A DNA stretch of 6,103 nucleotides. Origin: Campylobacteraceae bacterium. GTDB lineage: Bacteria > Campylobacterota > Campylobacteria > Campylobacterales > Sulfurovaceae. Every line of letters begins with the position of its first letter. Position 1 is the first letter of the stretch. Shown here one piece after another: positions 1 to 5,892 of this stretch. Under the pieces are notes generated by a model, which saw nothing but the letters and a program-made list of their open reading frames with translations, searched no databases and was not told where the DNA came from. The stretch spans positions 1 to 6,103 of the forward strand of contig JALWZI010000130.1 of assembly GCA_027002755.1 (NCBI GenBank). The letters run 5' to 3'. Made by a program: the position numbers and the translations under genes.

Positions 1-1909
1 GCATTACCGGGGCCGGCTCCGAAGCCCGGGACTGCATACCGGCAACGTCAGAATCGACAGGCTGCTGGGCCAGCCGACTATCGATTTCGAAGGAGATCTC
101 CATTCCCTTCTGGCAACACTGAAGGCCGGTCAATTGACCGGACGTTTCGAGAGCCCTGATCTCAAAAAGGGGTTCCTGACGCTCCAAACCCGGGAGCCGT
201 TGCGCCCCGCCCGATACGTCAAACTCCCCGCCAAACTGCAGGAGACCGCTGTGACGGCGAAAGCGGTGCTGCCGGTGGACTTCGACCATCCGCTGCCACT
301 GGAGAGCAATGTGACCCTGCGCTCCAATGTAGCGAATCTGGAGGGGACGATCGGATACGACGGCAATCTCAGTGCCAAGATCCTGACCCGTTTCCCCAAA
401 AACTCTCTATTGAAGAAGTGGTTGCCCAAACTCCGTCTTTCGGCGCTCGATCCGCTGAAGATCACGGTCAAAGAGCGGGGGAAAACGTGGACGTTGAATC
501 TGGCCGGTCGTGAGATCGGTGTCGGGGTCGATTACCGTGAGGGCGATCAGCAGCTCAAAGGTGAGATCCGGATCGCCGGCAGCCGGATCAAAATTGCAGG
601 AAGCCCCCGCAAGAGGATCCAGGCGACACTCCGGACCGGCTCGGTGCGTAGAATGATGAGGAGCCTGACCCGGATCTACCCCTTCCCCGATCCGAAACTC
701 GATGGGGACCTGAGCCTGGACCTCACCCTCGACAAGTTGACGCAGGTCACACTGAAACTGCGATCCAAAAAGTTCATTCCCGACAGCACCGCCCGGATCA
801 AAGCCCCTATAGAAGATATCCGGCTTCTTCTTTCAGGGGATCTGAAAAAACGTATCGTCATCGTCAAAAAATACCATTTGAAAACAGGCGGAATGACGAT
901 CTTCTCCACCAAACCCGGACGAATAGCGATGCAGAAAAAGAGGATCCTTCTGCAGGAGTTCTGGATCAACGACTCCCTGAAGATCACAGGAAACTACGAT
1001 CTCGGAAAAAAAGAGGGAGATTTTCTGGCCAAAGCTCCCCATTTCAAAGTCCGGCATGACAATGCGAAACTGGATGCTTCCGTCGACATTCGGGGAAAAA
1101 TCATCGGTGAGAAGATCGATGTCGAAGGAAAAATCATACTGCTCGGCGGTACGGTCAACTACAATCTGGAAGCGAAGCATTACGCGACCGATGAAGATAT
1201 CGTGATCCTCCAGCATCGGAAAAAAAACGAGGAGAGTTTTTTCAGAAAAAATGTGCAGCTGACCCTCTATATCGAGAGCAGAAAACCTCTGCTGTTCCGA
1301 CAGAAAGAGGTGAACGTGGAGCTGAAACCCCAGCTGAGTATCATCAAATCCTTCGACGCGGATCTGCAGCTGCTCGGATCCATCAGCCTGGCCAAAGGGG
1401 GATACTATATCTTCCAGGGCAAAAAGTTCGTTCTCTCGCCCAGCAGTATCAACTTCGTCGGTCGGCCCACCCAGCCGCTGCTGGACATCAACCTGGTCTA
1501 TCAGCGCTCCGGCCGGACGATCTATATCAGTGTCAGCGGATCGGCGACGGAGCCGAGTCTGCAGTTCTCCAGCTCTCCCTTCATGACCCGGGACCAGATC
1601 CTCTCTTTTATCCTGTTCGATACGGTGGATTCGGGTGAAAATGCCGGGGATATGTTGAGCATGGTCGGCGGAGGGATCGCCAAATCGATCCTGGGAAATA
1701 TCGGTCTGAAAGTCGATACGCTTGTCGTCACTTCCAGCGGTTTCGAAGTGGGAAAAAAGATCACCGACAAGATCACGATTTTGTACGACCAGAAAGATCG
1801 GGAGCCGCGAGTGATCGTCCGGATCAGTCACTCACGCCATACCGAAACCGATATCAGTGTAGGAAGCGAATCCCAGAGCGTCGATATCATCTACCGAAAA
1901 GAGTTCTGA
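1..1909 (+). CDS. tamB: TamB/AsmA-like translocation and assembly module protein, C-terminal part (5' truncated by window edge)
   Basis: The reading frame is open from base 2 to the TGA at 1907-1909, giving 635 visible codons; the true start lies upstream. An internal TTG at 134 is not a credible start because the frame continues unbroken before it. The visible protein is a long run of alternating short beta strands with almost no Cys. Its last third matches the TamB C-terminal (DUF490) pattern: a glycine/aromatic segment GGYYIFQGKKF (about 1395-1430), INFVGRP..PLLDI (about 1448-1490), a SVSGSATEP strand (about 1530-1555) and SSSPFMTRDQILSFIL (about 1567-1615). It ends in a strand with terminal Phe (VDIIYRKEF). 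Known family members are inner-membrane-anchored periplasmic proteins with a hydrophobic groove, linked to outer-membrane protein assembly and to phospholipid transport towards the outer membrane. The membrane anchor would be in the missing N-terminus. The partner BamA-like TamA is not in this window. The family call is firm; the exact transport role here is inferred. Confidence 0.88.
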   Translation, partial: HYRGRLRSPGLHTGNVRIDRLLGQPTIDFEGDLHSLLATLKAGQLTGRFESPDLKKGFLTLQTREPLRPARYVKLPAKLQETAVTAKAVLPVDFDHPLPLESNVTLRSNVANLEGTIGYDGNLSAKILTRFPKNSLLKKWLPKLRLSALDPLKITVKERGKTWTLNLAGREIGVGVDYREGDQQLKGEIRIAGSRIKIAGSPRKRIQATLRTGSVRRMMRSLTRIYPFPDPKLDGDLSLDLTLDKLTQVTLKLRSKKFIPDSTARIKAPIEDIRLLLSGDLKKRIVIVKKYHLKTGGMTIFSTKPGRIAMQKKRILLQEFWINDSLKITGNYDLGKKEGDFLAKAPHFKVRHDNAKLDASVDIRGKIIGEKIDVEGKIILLGGTVNYNLEAKHYATDEDIVILQHRKKNEESFFRKNVQLTLYIESRKPLLFRQKEVNVELKPQLSIIKSFDADLQLLGSISLAKGGYYIFQGKKFVLSPSSINFVGRPTQPLLDINLVYQRSGRTIYISVSGSATEPSLQFSSSPFMTRDQILSFILFDTVDSGENAGDMLSMVGGGIAKSILGNIGLKVDTLVVTSSGFEVGKKITDKITILYDQKDREPRVIVRISHSRHTETDISVGSESQSVDIIYRKEF

Positions 1910-1938
1910 AAAGCCTAAGTGGAACTTTTCGTAAAACC

Positions 1939-1947
1939 TGTTATCAT
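1939..1947 (+). promoter_or_regulatory. Extended -10 promoter for the 90-residue gene
   Basis: The sequence TGTTATCAT is a TGn followed by TATCAT, 5 of 6 bases of the sigma-70 -10 consensus. It lies in an AT-rich 70-base gap. Transcription would start near 1954, giving a leader of about 26 bases that carries the AAAAAGGA ribosome site at 1966-1973. No convincing -35 box is visible, as is usual for Campylobacterota sigma-70 promoters. Confidence 0.5.
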
Positions 1948-1979
1948 TCCGAATATAAAAATCACAAAAAGGAATCGAA

Positions 1980-2252
1980 ATGTCCCTGCTGGAAAAAGCG
2001 AAAAAAGTTGTCAAAGAGCAGAAGAAAGAGACTCTCTCTCCCATGGAGCAGCTCCTGAGAGATCCCGAGGTCAAAAAGACCGCCCGATATCTGGTCAAAC
2101 ATATGTCCCAGTCCGAAGCGAGAAACAAGCTCAACGAGATCCTCGAAGAGGAGGGGAAACTTCCCGTCAGAAAAAACGGAAAAGTGGCCAAGATCACCTA
2201 TGCAAGATTCAAAGAGCTTCTTCCCAAACCCCGCAAGAAAAAAGAGGCCTGA
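1980..2252 (+). CDS. Small lysine-rich basic protein of unknown function
   Basis: I do not recognise this 90-residue protein. The ATG is preceded by a strong ribosome site (AAAAAGGA, 1966-1973, 6 bases away) and by an extended -10 promoter, so it looks like a real, independently expressed gene. It is highly charged: 19 Lys and 6 Arg against 12 Glu and 1 Asp, giving a net charge of about +12. It has no Cys or Trp, no signal peptide and no membrane segment. The N-terminal 16 residues (EKAKKVVKEQKK) and residues 30-57 (VKKTARYLVKHMSQSEARNKLNEILEEEGK) look helical. A short segment VRKNGKVAKITY follows, and the tail is basic (PKPRKKKEA). This composition is compatible with a nucleic-acid or ribosome-binding protein, but that is only inference. 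A 125-residue reading frame overlaps it in another phase (1919-2296); it has no ribosome site and looks like a shadow. The 3' end overlaps the terminator of the opposing rnz gene. Confidence 0.75.
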   Translation: MSLLEKAKKVVKEQKKETLSPMEQLLRDPEVKKTARYLVKHMSQSEARNKLNEILEEEGKLPVRKNGKVAKITYARFKELLPKPRKKKEA

Positions 2253-2259
2253 CGCCTCT
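2237..2259 (-). terminator. Intrinsic terminator of the phosphatase-rnz unit
   Basis: Read on the minus strand, AGAGGC-GTCAG-GCCTCT forms a perfect 6-bp stem with a 5-base loop, followed by TTTTT and CTT. The first stem base is the last base of the rnz TGA stop, so termination follows translation immediately. The U-tract is templated by the AAG AAA AAA lysine codons at the 3' end of the opposing 90-residue gene. Read on the plus strand the same hairpin has no T-tract, so it should not act as an intrinsic terminator in that direction. Confidence 0.72.
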
Positions 2260-3176
2260 CAGAGCTCGATCCGCATCAGATCCGATGCGAGGATGAGTTC
2301 TCCCCGATAGTTCTCCCTGATCTCCCTTTCGATCTCAATCATCTTCTCTTCACTATCGTAACGGGCGCTGAAATGGGTCGCCGCGAGACGTTTGATCTTC
2401 ATCTCCGCCGCCGCTTTCCCCAGTTGGCGGGCGGTGGTATGCCTGAATTTCCTCGGCAGGCGGTCGAAGTCCTTTTGCAGGTAGGTGGCTTCATGGATCA
2501 TCAGATCCGCACCGCGGTAGGGGGCGAAGAGTTCCGGCCGGTCGTTGTCTCCGCCGATGAGGACTCTGCGTCCCGGCCGGGGAGCGCCCATGACATCCCG
2601 ACTCTCCACCCGGCATCCGTCGGGAAGGGTGACGCTCTCTCCCTGCTGCAGCCGTCCGAAGAGCGGTCCTTCCGGGACACCGAGTCGGCGGGCCTTGTCC
2701 GGGTCGAAACGGCCCGGACGATCCGATTCGGTATAGACATAGCCGTAGCAGGTGATGGAGTGGGAGAGGGCCACGGTCTCGATCCGGTAGTCGTCGAACT
2801 CCAGGATCTGATCTGCCGTGATTTCTCTCACCGTCAGTTCGTAGGGGAGCCGGAGCTGACTCAGGTCCATGACGGTACGGAGCATCTCCTTCAGCCCGGA
2901 GGGACCGTAGACCTCCAAAGGCCCTTCGCATAGGAGCATCCCCCGGGAGGCCAGCAGGCCAAAGAGCCCGTAGACATGATCGCCATGAAGATGGGTGATG
3001 AAGATCCGGCGGAGGTGATAGAGGCTCAACGGAGTCTTCATGATCTGATGCTGGGTTGCCTCCCCACAGTCGAAGAGCAGCCAGTCGGAGGATTGCCGGG
3101 GACGCAGGGCCAGGGCGGAGACGTTGCGGCGGCGGGTGGGGACCCCGGCGGAGGTCCCGAGAAAGGTCAGTTCCAT
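2259..3176 (-). CDS. rnz: Ribonuclease Z (tRNA 3' endonuclease)
   Basis: This is a 305-residue zinc-dependent metallo-beta-lactamase-fold endonuclease that cuts tRNA precursors just after the discriminator base, allowing CCA addition. The length matches the short bacterial RNase Z class. The N-terminus MELTFLGTSAGVPT is the family signature. The metal-binding motif THLHGDH supplies H62, H64, D66 and H67. Further ligands are H139 (ALSHS), D210 (GGDND) and H268 (ATHFS), and H246 in FRHTTA is the conserved auxiliary histidine. The segment from about 155 to 185 (RRLGVPEGPLFGRLQQGESV) corresponds to the tRNA-clamping exosite arm. The usual GDT at the fifth ligand reads GDN here, with the Asp retained. 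The frame can be extended upstream to 3359, but that part is an arginine-rich shadow of the upstream gene. The ATG at 3176 is chosen because it starts the signature and has AAAGGAG 7 bases upstream. It overlaps the end of the phosphatase gene by 10 bases, implying translational coupling. Confidence 0.95.
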   Translation of the reverse strand: MELTFLGTSAGVPTRRRNVSALALRPRQSSDWLLFDCGEATQHQIMKTPLSLYHLRRIFITHLHGDHVYGLFGLLASRGMLLCEGPLEVYGPSGLKEMLRTVMDLSQLRLPYELTVREITADQILEFDDYRIETVALSHSITCYGYVYTESDRPGRFDPDKARRLGVPEGPLFGRLQQGESVTLPDGCRVESRDVMGAPRPGRRVLIGGDNDRPELFAPYRGADLMIHEATYLQKDFDRLPRKFRHTTARQLGKAAAEMKIKRLAATHFSARYDSEEKMIEIEREIRENYRGELILASDLMRIEL

Positions 3177-3844
3177 TCTGCATCTCCTTTTATCTTTTCC
3201 ATACGGGTTTCCCGCAGGATCGGCAGGAGCTCTCTGGGGTGGGAGAGGATCGCATCGGCGGGCAGAGGCTGTCGGCTGTATCCCCAGGCGGCGTAGAGTG
3301 CGCCAAGCCCCGCGCCACGGGCAGCGTCCAGATCCTTGTCGCTGTCTCCGAGCACCCACCCACGGTCTCCGGCGTCAGGGTCGAAGTCCATCGTCTCCAT
3401 GAGTTGATGAAGCATCGCGGGATCGGGCTTGGAGCGGCCGGTGGTGTCGGTACCGGCGACGGAATGGAAATAGTGGTCGATCCCGGCATGTCGGATCATG
3501 CGGTGGGCGAAGAGGGTGGAGGCGTTGGTGGCGACGGCCATCCGTACCTCCCGACGCTTCAGCTCCTTCAGGAGCTCACGGATCCCGGGGAAGAGCCGAA
3601 GATTCCGGGTACACTGGCTGAGATAGTGCTCCCGAAAGAGGGCTCTGTCCCGGGGATCGGGGGCCTCAGTTCCGTAAAAGAGCAGCGGGAGGTTCCGTTC
3701 CCGCCGGTTGATATACTCCACCACTTCCGCCTCGCTCAGAGGGGGCAGACCGTGACGGATCCTTCGGACATGGTTGACACTGATCGTGATGTCGATACGG
3801 GTATCCAGCAGTGTCCCGTCCATATCGAAGATGATCAGCTCCAT
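3167..3844 (-). CDS. HAD-superfamily phosphatase, phosphoglycolate phosphatase (Gph)-like
   Basis: This 225-residue protein has all four HAD motifs. Motif I is DMDGTLLDT, with nucleophile D7 and acid/base D9. Motif II is VATNAS (T107). Motif III is SKPDP (K139). Motif IV is GDSDKDLDAARGAG, with D167 and D171 for Mg2+. Residues from about 15 to 85 form the helical C1-type cap expected of the Gph/beta-phosphoglucomutase branch. The family removes phosphate from small metabolites; phosphoglycolate, a by-product of DNA repair and oxygenase chemistry, is the most likely substrate. Motifs alone cannot separate this from other small-sugar phosphatases, so no gene symbol is given. The start ATG at 3844 directly begins the beta strand before motif I and is preceded by AAAGGGGGGAG. 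It is the first gene of a minus-strand unit with rnz, whose ATG lies inside its last codons. The coupling looks like genomic convenience rather than a shared pathway. A weak TGGAATTAT -10 candidate lies at 3914-3906 on the minus strand. Confidence 0.88.
   Translation of the reverse strand: MELIIFDMDGTLLDTRIDITISVNHVRRIRHGLPPLSEAEVVEYINRRERNLPLLFYGTEAPDPRDRALFREHYLSQCTRNLRLFPGIRELLKELKRREVRMAVATNASTLFAHRMIRHAGIDHYFHSVAGTDTTGRSKPDPAMLHQLMETMDFDPDAGDRGWVLGDSDKDLDAARGAGLGALYAAWGYSRQPLPADAILSHPRELLPILRETRMEKIKGDAEWN
3184..3190 (-). promoter_or_regulatory. Ribosome binding site fixing the rnz start
   Basis: AAAGGAG on the minus strand ends 7 bases before the ATG at 3176. It lies inside the last codons of the upstream phosphatase gene. 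It supports the 305-residue start over the longer 366-residue frame beginning at 3359. Confidence 0.8.
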
Positions 3845-3916
3845 CTCCCCCCTTTACTTTTACGGTTATTTCGTAAGATTAGCCTATTTTCACTACAATG
3901 TTCCCATAATTCCAAA

Positions 3917-3935
3917 CAGTACATTAGTCAGTACA
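3917..3935. repeat. CAGTACA direct repeat in the divergent phosphatase/dat gap
   Basis: Two exact CAGTACA copies (3917-3923 and 3929-3935) lie 12 bases apart, start to start. Each contains the palindrome GTAC. The second copy falls where the -35 box of the dat promoter would be, 17 bases before the -10. This could be a regulator binding site, but the repeat is short enough to be chance. Confidence 0.35.
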
Positions 3936-3949
3936 CCATTTGCATAGTT

Positions 3950-3958
3950 TGGGATAAT
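3950..3958 (+). promoter_or_regulatory. Extended -10 promoter for dat
   Basis: TGGGATAAT is a TGn followed by GATAAT, 5 of 6 consensus bases. It ends 16 bases before the ATG at 3975, so the transcript would start about at the AAAGG ribosome site (3964-3968), leaving a leader of about 10 bases. Two other -10-like hexamers on the same strand, TACAAT (3894-3899) and CATAAT (3905-3910), could give longer leaders. No -35 box is recognisable. Confidence 0.45.
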
Positions 3959-3974
3959 CTGCGAAAGGTTCGTT

Positions 3975-4832
3975 ATGGGTCCCAAAGTCTATCTCAACGG
4001 GGAGTTTCTGGATCGGGAAGCGGCAAAGATCCCGATCTTTGACCGGGGTTTTCTCCTGGCTGACGGCGTCTACGAAGTGGTGCCGGTGATCCGAGGAAAA
4101 ATGATCGACGTGGAGCCTTTTCTGGAACGCTTCGATCGGAGCCTCAAAGCGCTGAAGCTCCCCTGGCCGATGCCTAGAGAGGCCTATCTGGCGATGCTGC
4201 GCCGGCTGATCGAGCTAAATGGAGTAGAAGAGGGAGGCGTCTATACCCAGGTGACCCGAGGAGTCTCTTTCCGGCGGGTTTTCGAATTTCCCGAGGGGCT
4301 CGAGCCGACCTGTATGGCCTTCACTTTCGAAAAAGCGATCCTGGAGAGCCCCGAAGCAAGGGAGGGAGTCCGGGTGATGACGGTGGAGGATATCCGCTGG
4401 AAACGTCGGGATATCAAGTCCATCGCCCTCCTGGGGCAGTGTTTGGCCAAAGAGGTGGCAGTGGAAAAGGGGGCCTACGAAGGGTGGATGGTGGAGGAGG
4501 GGATGATCACCGAAGGGGTCGCCTCCAGCGCCTATATCGTCAAAGAGGGGCGTCTCGTCACCCGGCCCCTCTCCAACAGCATTCTGCCGGGGATCCGGAG
4601 GAAACTGCTGCTGGAACTGGCTCCGAAACACGGCATCGAGTTGGAGCTGCGCCCCTTTTCGGTGGAAGAGGCCTACCAGGCTGACGAAGCCTTTCTCTCC
4701 AGTGCCACGACCCTGATCTATCCGGTGACAGAGATCGACGGTCGCCCTGTCGGAGACGGCCGGCCCGGCCCGGTGACCCGTCGGCTGCGTGAGCTTTATG
4801 TGGAAGCGGCGCTGCGGGAAGCGGGGCTTTAG
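3975..4832 (+). CDS. dat: D-amino acid transaminase (D-alanine aminotransferase)
   Basis: This 285-residue protein is a fold-type IV PLP transaminase, the usual length for D-amino acid transaminases. The family interconverts D-alanine and 2-oxoglutarate with pyruvate and D-glutamate in the cytosol, linked to peptidoglycan precursor supply. Visible signatures are VYLNGEF, DRGFLLADGVYEV (with Y33), and the family-specific EDIRWKRRDIKS with catalytic Lys148. Next are LLGQCLAKEVA, then MITEG with Glu180 as the residue expected to contact the PLP ring nitrogen, and the phosphate-binding SNSILPGIRRK. The RRDIKS context distinguishes it from branched-chain transaminases and aminodeoxychorismate lyase. 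The substrate-carboxylate loop is unusual: Bacillus enzymes have SPRAHQF, with Arg98 and His100, while this one reads SFRRVFEF, so the Arg is kept and the His is absent. Substrate range may therefore differ. The ATG at 3975 has AAAGG 6 bases upstream. The gene is divergent from the phosphatase-rnz unit and its stop overlaps the kinase stop by 4 bases. Confidence 0.9.
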   Translation: MGPKVYLNGEFLDREAAKIPIFDRGFLLADGVYEVVPVIRGKMIDVEPFLERFDRSLKALKLPWPMPREAYLAMLRRLIELNGVEEGGVYTQVTRGVSFRRVFEFPEGLEPTCMAFTFEKAILESPEAREGVRVMTVEDIRWKRRDIKSIALLGQCLAKEVAVEKGAYEGWMVEEGMITEGVASSAYIVKEGRLVTRPLSNSILPGIRRKLLLELAPKHGIELELRPFSVEEAYQADEAFLSSATTLIYPVTEIDGRPVGDGRPGPVTRRLRELYVEAALREAGL

Positions 4833-5860
4833 AGACTTTTTTCCGTCCGGATCAGCTCCGCGACCCCTTCGGCCATCTCCGCGACCGCTTCCACCTCCGT
4901 CACCCCGAGGCGGCGGCGGTTGCTGATATCCCAGATTCCCCCTTCGCTGTCGCTGTGCTCTCCGTGGATCCCCCGGATCTGGAGATGATGGTCGTCGCAG
5001 ATCCGGCGGAAGCGCTCCGGATCTTCCGAGAGCTTCGGTAGGCGGATATGGACGCTGGCCCGCATGGCGGTCCCCAGGTTGGTGGGGCAGCTGGTCAGGT
5101 AGCCCAGCCGTCGGCTGTAGGCGAAAGTGAGCCGCTTTTCCAGCTCCGTAACGGCCCGGGCGAGGCGGGTGAAGACACGGGCGATGTCACCGCCGGGCTC
5201 CATGGAGATGATCCGAAGCTGATCCTCTTCGTTGACCCAGACCAGGAAGGTTCTGTCGTCGTTGTGGTAGATCCCTCTCCCTTCGGGCCAGTCCCGGTTG
5301 AGTCCGGCACTCTCCAGGAAGCGGTCCCCCTCTTTGAAGAGAAAGTGATCTTCGATGAGGCGCTGCCGGGTGGCGCTCTCCATACTGCTCAGGGGGTAGT
5401 AACGGCCGGAGAACTCTCCGGTAAGCAGCCGCAGGGTGTCGGCGATCATGCACTCGACGATGAGCCGCTCCCGCCGGGCGATGGCGGGGCCGAAGGGGAA
5501 GCAGTGAAGGTTTCGGGCGACCCGGATCCGGGTGGAGAGGATGTAGGCTCCTTCCGGATCGGGATCGGGGATCTGCAGATGACCCGGGTCCAGATCGCTC
5601 CGGTGCCGCCCCGTCTCCGGATCGAAACGGTGGTACTCCCGGATGATGGGATCGAGGAGGGGGGCGAAGGTTTCGTAGCTCTCCTCGTCCCCGGCATAGA
5701 CCCCGATGGAACTGTCGGGGTTCTCCACCCCGGAACGGATCAGCTGTTCCAGGGTATAGCCGTAGCGCGTCTTGCGTGAGGAGAGCTCCGCGAAGAGTTC
5801 GGGACTCAGATGGCGGCAGAGTGCCGAACGACAATGATCGGGAAAACGGGGAAAGTCCAT
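4829..5860 (-). CDS. Arginine kinase (ATP:guanidino phosphotransferase, phosphagen kinase)
   Basis: This 343-residue cytosolic enzyme is predicted to reversibly transfer phosphate from ATP to L-arginine, making the energy buffer phosphoarginine. An N-terminal helical domain (about 10-85) contains the guanidino-specificity loop NPDSSIGVY, with Asp49 and Tyr55. The catalytic domain has STRIRVAR (R111, R113), GDRFL, WVNEEDQLR (E212, R216) and the PROSITE-type signature CPTNLGT (C258). It continues with MRASVHIRLPKL (R267), IRGIHGEH (R296, E301, H302) and SEGGIWDISN (D311). From memory, these match Limulus arginine kinase at a constant offset of 13 residues. Limulus Arg312 is His299 here. The enzyme is not McsB-like protein arginine kinase, which lacks the NEED and SEGG pattern and the full N-terminal domain. 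The frame extends to a TTG at 5878, but that codon lies upstream of the ribosome site AAAGGAG, so the ATG at 5860 is the start. Arginine rather than another guanidine is inferred from the loop and Tyr55. Confidence 0.94.
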   Translation of the reverse strand: MDFPRFPDHCRSALCRHLSPELFAELSSRKTRYGYTLEQLIRSGVENPDSSIGVYAGDEESYETFAPLLDPIIREYHRFDPETGRHRSDLDPGHLQIPDPDPEGAYILSTRIRVARNLHCFPFGPAIARRERLIVECMIADTLRLLTGEFSGRYYPLSSMESATRQRLIEDHFLFKEGDRFLESAGLNRDWPEGRGIYHNDDRTFLVWVNEEDQLRIISMEPGGDIARVFTRLARAVTELEKRLTFAYSRRLGYLTSCPTNLGTAMRASVHIRLPKLSEDPERFRRICDDHHLQIRGIHGEHSDSEGGIWDISNRRRLGVTEVEAVAEMAEGVAELIRTEKSL

Positions 5861-5865
5861 GATGA

Positions 5866-5872
5866 CTCCTTT
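5866..5872 (-). promoter_or_regulatory. Ribosome binding site fixing the arginine kinase start
   Basis: AAAGGAG ends 5 bases before the ATG at 5860. The alternative TTG at 5878 lies upstream of this site, and its reading would run through it. The 343-residue form is therefore preferred over the 349-residue one. Confidence 0.8.
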
Positions 5873-5880
5873 GTGCAATG

Positions 5881-5889
5881 ATTATAGCA
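5881..5889 (-). promoter_or_regulatory. Extended -10 promoter for the arginine kinase gene
   Basis: On the minus strand TGCTATAAT is a perfect TATAAT hexamer with a TGn extension. Transcription would begin near 5874, only about 14 bases before the ATG and directly in front of the ribosome site. The expected -35 position (about 5904-5909, AGAGCT) has no consensus match, but a perfect inverted repeat spans it. Confidence 0.68.
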
Positions 5890-5892
5890 GTG

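Noticed and set aside
833..1831. Long minus-strand open frame (332 codons) antisense to tamB
   Set aside because: It is a phase shadow of GC-biased tamB codons, with Asp/Arg/Phe-rich composition, no ribosome site and no recognisable motifs. The plus-strand frame has clear TamB signatures.
1919..2296. Plus-strand 125-codon frame overlapping the 90-residue gene
   Set aside because: It has low-complexity Arg/Lys/Ser composition, no ribosome site at its start, and runs into rnz antisense. The 90-codon frame has promoter and ribosome-site support.
3177..3359. Sixty-one-residue N-terminal extension of RNase Z
   Set aside because: It is Arg/Pro-rich with no family similarity and lies wholly inside the phosphatase gene. 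A strong ribosome site and the family N-terminal signature mark the ATG at 3176.
3841..3974. Riboswitch or small RNA in the divergent phosphatase/dat gap
   Set aside because: No stable stem, conserved aptamer core or T-tract was visible; the gap is AT-rich promoter DNA with short repeats.
3056..4042. Plus-strand open frame (328 codons) crossing the phosphatase gene and the divergent gap
   Set aside because: It is antisense to a HAD gene with all four motifs, runs through promoter DNA into dat in the wrong phase, and is glycine/valine-rich shadow sequence.
4819..4842. Possible terminator after dat: AAGC-GGG-GCTT followed by TTTTTT
   Set aside because: The stem is only 4 bp with a 3-base loop, and the T-tract begins 7 bases after it, too far for an intrinsic terminator. 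The T-run also encodes the end of the kinase on the other strand.
5048..5779. Plus-strand open frame (243 codons) antisense to the arginine kinase
   Set aside because: It is Gly/Val/Asp-rich mirror sequence of a strongly conserved kinase, with no supporting ribosome site or motif.
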